Source: Uranotaenia lowii (lineage: Eukaryota; Arthropoda; Insecta; Diptera; Culicidae). From it: a DNA stretch of 64,000 bases. The notes beneath the pieces are model-generated. The model made no database searches. It was not told the origin of the DNA and saw only the letters and a list, made by a program, of their open reading frames with translations. Below are positions 45,270-55,800 of this stretch, in pieces. The DNA lies in assembly GCF_029784155.1 (NCBI RefSeq), contig NC_073692.1, positions 435,713,228 through 435,777,227 of the forward strand, in the 5' to 3' direction. The position numbers and the translations under genes are program-made. Within the stretch, counting starts at the first letter, position 1, and every line of letters starts with the position of its first letter.

Positions 45270-46909
45270 CCTGCAGTAGATTCGCCTTAGTTTCGTCAGA
45301 AGCGCCTTGGAAGATTCGACCTGCGTAAATGATGAATATTAGTAATCTGAAAGATTGATCACTCTGGTTAAGTTAACACTTACTCATATCCATATCCGAT
45401 GCCTCCATCTCGATGCTTTCCTGGTTCATGTCCTCTTCGTCATCGTCCTTGTCTTCCATTTGATCACCGACCAGTTCGTAGCTTTCCTCTAAAAAAAAAA
45501 CGAATTGAACGTGAGTAGAACATTGAATTAATCAATTCGATATAAAATTGAGGGAAGTACATATAAAAATGTCTTTATCGAAAGGATCATTTGAATACAT
45601 CAGGACATCAGGGACAGTAGGGAAGTAACGACGCACCTTGGATGTAGGACGTGTTGTTAGCGTTGGCGTTAATGCTTTCGCCACAATCGATGTATTCCGG
45701 GATTTCCATTTTCAGCGAAGCCGTCGTCGGTTGAGCCGTTTCCGTGTAAGTTTCTACTGTGAAATGAGATTTTTTTATTAATGACCGGTTGTGCGTAAAC
45801 GACCACAAAACCAACAAACCTTGTTCCTGTTCATGTGCTCGCGCTTCTTCCGCTTCCTTAGCCGTTGTTATGTGGTACGTTTCCGTGGTTGTTTCGTAGA
45901 CTTCGGTTTCGCCGCTAGCTGATTGCGTGGCCGGTATCTGGGTAGTAACGACGGTCGTGGTCGGCTGGGCACTGGCTACCGAAATCGATTGGTTTGGCGT
46001 GGAAGTTATTAGCGGTTGAACTTTGAACTTTCTCTTCCTCGGCTGGCTGACGACACTTTCGACGACTTCCTGTAGGGTGGTGGCCTGGGTCTGTTGCTGC
46101 TGCTGCTGTTGTACTACCTGTTGTTGAACCTGTACTTGGACCTGTTGGGGCTGCTGCTGTTGAACCTGCACCTGTTGATGGTGCTGTTGTACGGTTTGCT
46201 GGGGTTGAACCTGTATTTTAGCGGCAATCGTTTGCGGTTGTTGTTGGGTGATGGGAACGGCGATGGTGGCACCTTGAGTGGACAGAGTCTGGAGTTCTGC
46301 GGGAGCGGTTTTGAGAATGGTTTTGTTAAGGACTTGTGGCGATTGTATTTGCGCCTGTAGCAGTTTCGTCGGCTGATGTACTATAGTTGAGTTTGAGGGC
46401 AACGTAAGATAAACGGATTCGGCGGTGGTGATAGTTGCCTTGTCCAGCAGACTCTGATTCTGTGTTTGAATAATCTGTTGCGCCAACGAGGATGTAGGCT
46501 GTTGTGTTTGCTGTCTTGAATCTCCACTGTTATCGGTCAAACCTCTTATTGAAAGCAGTTCAGCGGTGTGCAGAAACGAAGGCAGCGACTCTTGTACCAC
46601 ACTAACTTCGCCCTGGTACATGAATTCGACGATGGCCATTAAGTCGCTGTATTTTACATTTTTAAATATTATAACAGGATGTTGACAGGGATTTTCTTTG
46701 AAAATATCTTTGAAATAGGCGCTACATGCTGACAGGAGAATCTTGTGGGCCCGGATCTTCCGTCCCTCACAGCATAGTGTAACATCTACGAGATCTTCCT
46801 CGTAGCGAAGCGAATCAAATGCTCCGGTGATGTAGTTGGTGTAATTATTCCACCGAAGCGAGAATTGTTGAGCCGTCATCGCGCGGCCTTATAACGACTT
46901 GGGTAAGTT
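45270..46909 (-). CDS. BTB/POZ zinc-finger transcription regulator, common core exons (tramtrack group)
   Basis: The coding start is at 46879; the exon opens at 46909 after an acceptor (acatttcag). Exons are 46909-45820, 45756-45637, 45488-45384 and 45320-45270. The first three end one base into a codon, as does the fourth, so any of them can splice to any terminal exon. Residues 1-117 are a BTB domain of the insect tramtrack group (QQFSLRWNNYTNYITGAFDS, VDVTLCCEG, RAHKILLSACSAYFKDIF, FMYQGEVSV), which mediates dimerisation. A long Gln-rich linker and a basic RKRKFKV segment follow, then an acidic stretch. Fingers come from the alternative exons. The architecture recalls lola, broad and fruitless, but the sequence is not clearly any of these, so no symbol is given. 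Confidence 0.9.
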
Positions 46910-48283
46910 CTGAAATGTAGAAACAGATGTTTAGCCCCCGTAACAAAACTAATATAAAAACAAAAGCAAACGAAATCAGTAATATAAGAAAAAGCATTTA
47001 GATTTTAGAACGACGAAATATTTTAAAATGTAAATTAACAAAATATTTGAATTTTTTTTGAAGCAATGAAAAAATGTGGATAGTAGAAAAATTGAGCGCT
47101 AATACCCATATTACGTCTTTCCGTCGAGTTAAATTCCAAGCCCTTGATTAAAATTTTATATGATTTACCTGCACCTCGATGTTATCTTTAAAGTTGTGAA
47201 CCAATTTCCCACAAAAATGGCAAATATTACGTATATTTTCACCCTTAAATTCACGAGCTGTAAACAATCCAACACTCAACGAATGAAACTACCAGCAGTG
47301 AAGTTTTCCAGAAGAAAAAAATCGATAGCATCGCCTAAAAGGCACCCATTTTGAATTTGAGTTTCACCCCTTGGCTTGCGGGCTGCTGAAGCGAGACGGC
47401 CACAGCCAAATGACGCACACTCACCGTACGTGGAAGCTCCAAAGCAGCTGCCGTGCGGTAGCTCAACGAGTGCGAGTGAATGAGATAAGTGAATCCGGTT
47501 CGGTTGTACCGCTGTGACCAAATAACGCGAAAAAATGCAAGATGGATTCCACTCATCAGCACATCGCTTGAACAAATTTTTATCTGTGTTGATCTTAGAA
47601 TCGCTAGTAGTTAGTAGAATAATGTTAATCAATTGATCATTTTAAATTTTCTACTAGAAAATCTAAACATCCCAACCAGATTTTTGATTTAATACTTTAT
47701 TTTTAGCCATTAACGAGTGGGATGGATGAATGGACGGGTGATTGAGTGAGTGAGTGGGCACCATACGAGTTTGCAATCGCGCAGAGTGCCACAACGACGA
47801 AACAGCCTCAGGAAAAAGAATAAGAAATTGAAATTTTCCCGAAGATAGCACCAGCGCCTGATTGAATTCGAGTGCAAATTCGGTAATGATTAGCGTCTAT
47901 TCAACAGCGTATACTTACAGAAAATAGCTGCAAAATGTTCCACTTGAACTACGGCACAGTTGGGCACTATTTTCGACACGATTAAAATCACTTTTCCACT
48001 ATCAATTTGCGTTTGATTGGAGCACACTCATGAGCACTTGTTTATGGCATCCATTCGAACTGTGTGTGAAACTGGCTGAAATTTTTCTCGTGTTGGATGG
48101 AAAATGAACTTGTGAAAGATTGTCAAAAAGCGTAACTCGAATCGCTAGGACAGAAAGAGAGCGCAAATTTGAGTTGGTCGCAGAGGTGCCAGGTGTCTTG
48201 ATTTATCAGGAGTTTCCTGATTTTTTTCTTCGCAGTTTCCTGATTTTTGTAAAAACCACTTGGCTTCCCTGGTCGGTCGGTAG
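46910..48283 (-). promoter_or_regulatory. 5' region of the BTB gene with probable non-coding first exon(s)
   Basis: A minus-strand donor (TTTTCT|gtaagta near 47920) fits a 5'UTR exon upstream of it, joining the acceptor at 46911-46910. A second donor-like site (GTGCAG|gtaaat near 47170) could end an alternative first exon. ORFs in this stretch have no domain and overlap on both strands. The position of the start of transcription is inferred to be near 48.0-48.1 kb. Confidence 0.4.
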
Positions 48284-49024
48284 CACGCTCTTTTTTTTTA
48301 ACTCAAAATTAAGTATGACCGAGGTTCAAAACATAGTTCGATTCTATGAACTTAAAGTTAAGTACCCTTTTTTCCTCCTTGCGATGGATCAAAACGGAGT
48401 TCGAACTGCGAACTCAAAATTGATCCCTTTTTTTTCCTTCGGCGAGGGATCAAAGCTGAGTTCGACCTTATGAACTAAAAATTGAACTCTCTTTGTTGGA
48501 CTGAAAACACTTAGCGAGTTCAGTCCGAACCGGAACAGCAACCAACGAACACGTAGCAAAATTATGTCGTTCCGGAACAATTACCGGACGACTATGAAGG
48601 AACTTCATAATGAATGCATGTTCACCATGTCAGCGTAAAATTCTGTCCGTCATTGTCATCATATGGTGAGCGGCTTGAAATGTCCGGAAACTTCCGGATG
48701 TTGTTTACTTCCCGTGGGAAGTAACATCCGGAAGTTTTCTTTGACCGGGAATGTCAAACCTTTCCACCGCTCTGTAATTGCAATGCAATGTACCGGAACA
48801 GCAGCATCCGGGTACAACAAATTTTAATCATCCTTTAATTCCCTGAAAAAAAGCTACCCTCGAAAAAAAGGATACATTCGAGTTTGGCTGCCGAACTTAG
48901 TATTGAGTATGCCTATCAGAACTTAGTTTTGCTATTGCCCAGTCAAACTCAAAGTTGAGGGAAGCCACCGAAGTGCTGTTTTGAACCAAAACTACTTAAT
49001 TTTGAGTTGAAAAAAAAGAGCGTG
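48284..49024. mobile_element. CACG-terminus MITE E3, AG duplication, word-array arms
   Basis: The left end is CACGCTC, a run of T, then AACTCAAAATTAAGTA. The reverse complement of the right end is the same with one difference over about 32 bp. AG flanks both ends (48282-48283, 49025-49026). The left arm contains four copies of a unit starting AACT(C/T)AAA(A/G)TT at 48300, 48349, 48411 and 48473. The right arm has complementary words. The centre is a strong hairpin. 741 bp, non-coding. Confidence 0.85.
48688..48737. repeat. Near-perfect hairpin at the centre of E3
   Basis: The arms are AAACTTCCGGATGTT plus ACTTCCC on the left (with a GTTT bulge) and their complement on the right, around a GTG loop. 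About 22 paired bases. Confidence 0.85.
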
Positions 49025-49146
49025 AGAGGCAGAGTGCCTCCAGTAGGGTGGGTGCATACTGAGGAAAAGTAGGCAAGGGGTACCAAAAGTTTCTCATTGG
49101 TGGGGGGTGGAGACGGTGCGCTTTTTGACAGCGAATTGTTCGCCTA

Positions 49147-50871
49147 CACGGAAAAATAGAGTTATTCATAAAATGTGTTGCAATTACACGTTCATAATGT
49201 CTAATCAGTTATTGTTCAAAATTTGTGTATCCCCTATTCAAATCTGAGTAGTTTTGGGTTGCCAATAAGCAGATGTGAACTAAAACTAGATTAGTCAATT
49301 CTGTATAAAAAGTTTGCTGTTGTTGGAATTTAGTTTGAAGGGATGTCGAAGCGAAAAAAGAAAAAATATTTTAACTTTTTGATCGCGGAGGATCATTTTA
49401 ACAACCGAATCCGGTGACACAGAAGCTAATTCGACTGAGCAAGGAATGTCAATCCAAATTTAAAAAAAGGTAATGTTGCTTGCATCATGAAACTTTAATT
49501 TACTAAGATTTTTCCCATATACTTTTTTCGAACTGTTAGAAACAACGTCTGAAAATGCGAGCCAGTGCCGAGAAAGCGCTCGTCAAGAAAAAGGAACGGC
49601 ATGGGACAGATTCTGCAGAAAACGCTGGTGAATGAGCTGGAACAAGATATGATGGATCTGATTGGAAAATTTTCGTAGCCTATCCGGACATCGCCATCCG
49701 ACGGAACTTTCGCTGGATGTGCATCGAGCAGTTCTGTAAAAATAAATAAGTTCGATGAGACCCAATTTCGTCATCTTAGATTTAGAACATTTCGGTATCA
49801 ATTTAATTTTTTTTTTAGAAAAAACCAAGCACCATCGATAAATATCTGGGCTTCTCGGAACTCTTACTTAAGGTTTACCCGGAACGGGACTGCGGCGGGG
49901 AGCGACGGCGGTGGATTCTAAACAAGGGAGCCAAATTGGAACCGAGAAATTGATCTCTGCACCGCATTCCCATACGTACAAAAATATGAGTATTAGTAAA
50001 TTAAACAAGTCCCATAATAGATAGATAATAGAATTAGTTCATTTTAAACAAAACCGAGATTTAAAACCCACCATGAAAACATTAACGCATTTTATTAAAA
50101 ATTAATTTTCTTGGAATGGTTTATACAGGTTTATACCAATTAAATTGTTTCAAATTATAAATATTTTTCACCAAATTGAAGCTTTAATTTTAATCAATCA
50201 TTAAGTTTTGATTTCTATTTCAGGTACATTATTCCTTTTGTCATCGGAATCGGCGAATTGTGTTACAGTTGGTGTTCGGACCCGTCAACGGGAGAGAAAC
50301 ACCTGCTATGGCTAAAATGTAAGAAGATAGTTAATCTGTTTCCAAAATTATTGTAACAATTGACAGAACCTAATTGATTGGTTTGATTTCAGGAACCGGT
50401 GCTGAACAGAGTTAACGAACCTGGAACGGTCGCTGCGGTTCTCGATCAGACCGAAATTCTGCATCAGATGTTGGCCGCTTATGATCCAAACGGTACCCGG
50501 TCAAAGAAGATTGAGAGTTTCTGGCGGAAGAAAAAAACTCACAAGCATCTACTGAAGCGAAGCTATGGATGCGTTTAAATCGTTTCTTTCATTACCTTTA
50601 AATGATATAAATAAAGATTTAATTATTGCGACAATAATTTTTTTCTAAGAAATTCTTTTCAAATTTACTTTTGCAGAGAAATTTCCAAAATGCATGGACA
50701 TCCCCATGTCAAAATATACAGAATTGACTAACTGGCTGAAAGCTTTCGAATGTATAAAAGCTTTTTGCTCACGCTCTGTGTAAAGCGCCCAAACATAAAA
50801 CTAAGTGGAGACACTTTTCTCGAATCTGTATATGGATTTCTATACAGAACAGAGTAACTTTGTTTACCGTG
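49147..50871. mobile_element. CACG-terminus DNA element E4, TA duplication, decayed gene-like core
   Basis: The left end is CACGGAAAAATAGAGTTAT and the reverse complement of the right end is CACGGTAAACAAAGTTAC, flanked by TA (49145-49146, 50872-50873). Inside, on the plus strand, several exon-like blocks follow pyrimidine-rich acceptors. One, after 49819, reads KKPSTIDKYLGFSELLLKVY. Another, after 50392, contains VLDQTEILHQMLAAYDPNG and ends KRSYGCV before a stop. A short ATG block at 49344 reads MSKRKKKKYFNFLIAEDHFN. Stops interrupt the whole. I recognise no transposase family; the core may be a decayed transposon gene or captured exons. Confidence 0.6.
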
Positions 50872-50873
50872 TA

Positions 50874-51933
50874 CCATGCCTACGATTACGATTGCCTGTC
50901 ACAAGATGGACGATTCCGTGCATTGGTATAAGAACACACCTAGCTTTACCCGCCTTGGGTAGAGGCAAAGATAGATAGCATAACCAAGATGTATAAATAA
51001 AAAATATGCTGCTTGGAACTAGCTCCGTTCAACAGTTTATAAAAATAAAATAAAGTTGCAATCAGTCATTCAATTTAAAAAATGTTATTCTGTTGTACAG
51101 CATGAAGTCACCATCTACCACCCCGTTAAGCAGTTCCTCAACTTCAAACACGTTGATAAAATACGATAACCGATTTTTAGTCATTTTCTTTTCCAGTACA
51201 TCTCAAAACTTTGCTACTTTCAATAAAAAAAATTGTGGAAGGCGAATAATGTATACTTTTCTAAATAACCCAATAAACATTTTGGCTGCTTAAGAACGGC
51301 AATTCGCTGAACAAAAGCTGAGCTAAAGCGTAATTGCTGCTTCAGCTTAATGGTTGAATAAAGACAAACTATAACCATGTTTCAGCGTTTAAAGAAGTCT
51401 CAGTGCAGCCAATAGGAGGAGTTGAAGAGTTGCTTCCATAACACTATTTCAGCCTTTGTTCAACCATTCGCTACCATTGGAATTTGACAGACTGTGAACT
51501 GTGGTAAAATTGCCCTGCATGATGGCGGCTTGATTGGAATGAGAGGGGAATTTTTTTTTTCTTTATGCAATGAAATTTTTTTATGATTTCTCATTTAGCT
51601 TAATTTTGAAATAAAGAATAAATTTTTTCACAAATTTTATTTTTGGTGCCCAAAACTGAAAAAAAAGATCATTTCTCTCACACTTATTTAAAAAAAAAAA
51701 AATTCGGTTAAGAGGCATGTTGGTCGCTTAAGAACGACAAATTTTCATCGCGCCGCAGACTTCATGATTGGTTCTGCGTACTTGCGGCATGCGACCAACA
51801 AGCCGGAGGTTTAAAAGTCGGGGCAGTTGAAACGAAAAAAAAAACAACACAGAGGGGAAAAAGTGGGTGCGAAACATCTGACAGACATACATTTTATTTT
51901 TTTCTGTTGGTGTAAAAATATTTTAAGGACAAT
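50874..51933. other. Non-coding DNA with a possible further DNA-element end
   Basis: At 51268 ACCCAATAAACATTTTGGCTGC resembles the terminus of the TA/CCC element at 16114, and GGCTGC/GCTTAAG words follow, but no opposite end could be placed. No ORF with a recognised domain. Confidence 0.4.
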
Positions 51934-51946
51934 AACCAATTTTTTG

Positions 51947-54666
51947 TGCGTAATCGATCATCTACAAATGAAAGTGAAGAATATACACATAGATGGATAT
52001 TCAACTTCGCACGGAAAGTCTGTCCAGATTCTACACCTGTGCAAAAAATAATCCGGAACCTCCTGATAGGTGTAGTCTGGATTCCAGCTTTTCGATGGTC
52101 GAATTTTCACTTGCCCTCCTCTCTTGTAACAATTCAGCTCCGGGAATTGATAAAATCAAATTTAACTTGTTGAAAAACCTTCCGGACGCCGCAAAATTTC
52201 GCTTGTTAAATTTATTTAATCAATTTTTGGAGAACAACATTGTTCCTCAAGAGTGGAGACAAGTGAGAGTTATCGCTATCCAAAAGCCCGGAAAACCAGC
52301 GTCCGATGCGAATTCGTACCGTCCAATAGCGATGTTGTCTTGTATACGCAAATTGATGGAGAAAATGATTTTGTTTCGTTTGGATAAATGGGTAGAAGCA
52401 AATGGTCTCCTTTCAGATACTCAATTTGGTTTTAGAAGGGGCAAAGGAACAAACGATTGTCTTGCTTTGCTGTCTTCAGAGATACAAATGGCGTACGCAA
52501 AACGTGAGCAAATGGCTTCAGTGTTTCTAGACATAAAGGGAGCTTTTGATGCAGTCTCAATAGAGGTATTGTCAGACAAGTTACACTCCCGGGGTCTGCC
52601 TCCTTTATTGAACAACATCTTATACAGCTTGCTTTGTGAGAAACATCTGAACTTTGCTCACGGAGATATTGCAGTTAGAAGAACCTCTTACATGGGCCTC
52701 CCCCAGGGTTCATGTTTGAGTCCACTTTTGTACAACTTTTACGTAAGTGACATCGACAGCTGTCTCTCTGAAGGCTGTACTTTAAGACAACTTGCAGATG
52801 ATGGCGTAGTATCTGTAACAGGTGATACTGAGTCACATCTGCACAGGCCTTTACAAGATACTTTAAACAGATTGTCTTCCTGGGCTTTGGGGCTTGGGAT
52901 CGAGTTCTCTCCAGAGAAAACGGAGTTGGTAGTTTTCTCTAAAAAACATAGACCAGCTCAACCACAGCTCCAACTTCTTGGCAGAACGATCACTCAATCG
53001 AGGTGTTTTAAGTATCTTGGGGTTTGGTTTGATTCCAAATGTACCTGGAGAGCACACATTGAGTATCTGAAAGGAAAATGCCAACAGAGAATCAATTTTC
53101 TCCGATCAATCACTGGCACCTGGTGGGGAGCTCACCAAGAAGATCTTTTAAAATTGTATCGAACAACTATTCTTTCAGTGATGGAATATGGTAGCTTTTG
53201 TTTCCAGTCGGCTGCCAAAACTCACCTCATCAAACTCGAGCGTATCCAATACCGTTGTCTTCGCATCGCTTTGGGCTGTATGTCCACAACGCACAACATG
53301 AGTCTTGAAGTTTTGGCAGGAATACTCCCTTTGAAAGATCGATACAATCTACTATCACTTCGGTTCCTCATCAGGTGTGAGGTCATGAACCCATTGGTGA
53401 TCGTTAATTTTGAAAGGTTACTAGAGCAAAATCTTCATACCAGATTTATGTCTATATACCATGTTCTCATGTCCATGCAGGTAAACCCTTCTTCGTACTC
53501 TTCAACTCGTGTTTTCATCCCAGACTACGATAATTCTTCTGTCCAGTTTGATTTGTCTATGCAGCAGGAAATTCGTGGAATCCCGGATTCGCATCGCCCA
53601 CTTCAGATTCCAAGAATTTTCGAAGCTAAATATAGACACGTCGATGCTGACAAAATGTACTTTACCGATGGGTCTCTAATTGAGGAATCAACGGGATTTG
53701 GAGTTTTCAACGAAACAACTAGCGCCTCTTATAACCTCCAGTCACCATGCTCTGTATATATAGCAGAGTTAGCTGCTATTCACTGGGCCTTGGACAGCAT
53801 CGCCTCACGGCCTGTTGGGCACTACTACATTGTAACGGATAGCCTAAGCTCAGTTGACGCAATACGCTCAATACGACCGGGAAAGCACTCGCCGTTCTTC
53901 CTAGAGAAGATACGGGATATTTTGAGTGCTTTAACAAGACGTCGCTTTTCCATCACCTTTGTTTGGGTTCCCTCGCATTGCTCGATAGTGGGCAATGAGA
54001 AGGCAGACTCTCTTGCAAAGGTGGGGGCGACGGAAGGCGACACGTATCCACGTGAAATCGTCTTCAACGAATTCTACTTCTTGGTACGAGGGAACTCTCT
54101 TGTCAACTGGCAGCGCAAATGGGACGAGGATGACAAGGGTCGGTGGTTCCACTCGATTATCCCAAAGGTAAGCCTTAAACCATGGTTCAATAGATTGAAC
54201 TTGAGTCGGGATTTTATTCGTATATTTTCCCGTCTCATGTCCAATCATTGTTCCTTAGACGCGGTACTCTATCGTTTTGACATTGCTGGCAGCAATTGGT
54301 GTAGTTGCGGCCAAGGTTACCATGACATCGAGCATATTGTTTGGTCGTGTGAGGTCCATCTTGTCGCCAGAACGAATTTAATAGACTCCCTTAGGGCCCG
54401 AGGAAAACCACCTAATGTTCCAGTTAGAGATGTACTAGCTGTGCTAGATTTGGACTACATGTTCGAAATCTACCTTTTTCTAAAAGCTATCGATCTTCGT
54501 CTATAATTTCTTTTTTTATTTTCATATTTCCCTTTTCTACCTTCCTTCCTCCTCTCACAAAGTGTTAAGTTAAGAAATCAATTGTAAACAACAAAATCGA
54601 TTTTGGCTCCTTAAAGCCTAAAGGTATGAGCCGTTTCAAATAAAGAATTGTTAAAAAAAAAAAAAA
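51947..54666 (+). mobile_element. 5'-truncated non-LTR retrotransposon (LINE), copy 1
   Basis: It begins inside ORF2 and ends with GGCTCCTTAAAGCC, GTTTCAAATAAAGAATTG and a poly(A) tract. AACCAATTTTTTG (51934-51946) is repeated directly after the tail (54667-54679), a perfect 13-bp target duplication. This marks the borders and a recent target-primed insertion. It belongs to the same family as the copies at 40781 and 55650. Confidence 0.93.
51993..54506 (+). pseudogene. LINE ORF2 fragment: reverse transcriptase and RNase H
   Basis: 837 codons are open. Reverse transcriptase motifs: VRVIAIQKPGKPASDANSYR, MGLPQGSCLSPLLYNFYVSD and the active-site LADDGVV. RNase H motifs: MYFTDGSLIE, ELAAIHWALDS, VTDSLSS and WVPSHCSIVGNEKADS. 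A Cys/His cluster CSCGQGYHDIEHIVWSC lies near the C-terminus. The presence of RNase H points to the I/R1/LOA-like groups, not Jockey. The endonuclease part is missing by 5' truncation. A frameshift near 52045 separates the first 30 residues (frame from 51946) from the rest, so it cannot be functional. Confidence 0.9.
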
Positions 54667-54679
54667 AACCAATTTTTTG

Positions 54680-55646
54680 CAACAAATATTTTTATAATTG
54701 AGTTACCAGTCTGGGGTAAAATCGGTAAAATGCATCAAAATGCAAATCGAAGATTCACCTTTTAAATCGCGTTTCCATATGCTGGAGTAAGATTCTTTTG
54801 CATCACGTGTTTGTTAATTTCAAAATTTCATCCATTCAAACATTAGTTTTTAAGATTTCAGCCAATGGAATGTTTTGTAGTACTTTTCACCCCTAAATGT
54901 ATGCAGCACGCTTATGCTTTTGCTCAAAAAATATTTGTGATAGAAAATATGTCAAATTTATATCGACCAAAACCAAAAATTACTGCAACTGGTGCTTCAT
55001 GCATTATGACAGGACAAATATATCAAAATCCTTTTAATTTTCAAGCGTTTTCATGTGATTTTTCATTTACAACATAAAGTTTGTTGCAAATTATTCCGTT
55101 TCCTTAGTAAGGTGAAAATCGCATGTTTTTGTTAATTTAAAAATAACTGGGGAAACCAATTATTTAATGTATGATTATCTGTGGACATCAAGTTTTAAGA
55201 AGCCATCACTAATCACTAATCACTAATCATACTTCCACAGCCAGAACTTATGTCTGAGTCCCAAAGAACAATAAAAGTTAATTATTGTTCATCTTGTCTT
55301 TGTTCATGCTTTCAATCATTTTAACATAAAAATATTAAAATTATCAAAAACATAAAGTGGTTGGGCCTACCATGGAGCAGAGAACGCAGAGATATCTGGA
55401 ACACAGGAACAGGAAGAAACGTGGACCACCAGTACCATACGTTTCAAATGGGCAATGTCGTTGGAAGCATGCTAAGAAAAATGCTCCTTGATGATGCTGA
55501 TGATGATGATGAATATGCGCTATGTAAAGTAACTCCACCAATCGCAAGGACCATTCGTCAGTGGCTGGAAATGACTTATTTTGTACATAGAAATCACAAA
55601 ATCTTGAGAATAGAGACATTTTACAGAATGGGATGCTATAAATATA
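54680..55646. other. Non-coding DNA between LINE copies 1 and 2
   Basis: A short heptamer array, ATCACTA in three tandem copies, lies near 55204-55226. An ORF at 55361-55696 (+) runs into the LINE tail, has an Asp run and no recognised domain. Confidence 0.4.
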
Positions 55647-55800
55647 TTTTTTTTATAATATCTTTATTTGAAACGGCTCATACCGTTAAGTTTTAAGGAG
55701 CCAAATCCGTTTTTAGTTTTTTTACAATGGTCTGCTTAGCTTAACACTTTTTCAGAAGAAAGAAGAATGATAGGAATGCGAAATATGAAAATAAAAAGAA

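Noticed and set aside
46094..46360. Leu-rich ORF on the plus strand opposite the BTB linker
   Set aside because: It is the antisense reading of CAG/CAA glutamine repeats.
55361..55696. 111-codon plus-strand ORF
   Set aside because: It runs into the tail of LINE copy 2, has a simple Asp repeat from a GAT microsatellite, and shows no domain.
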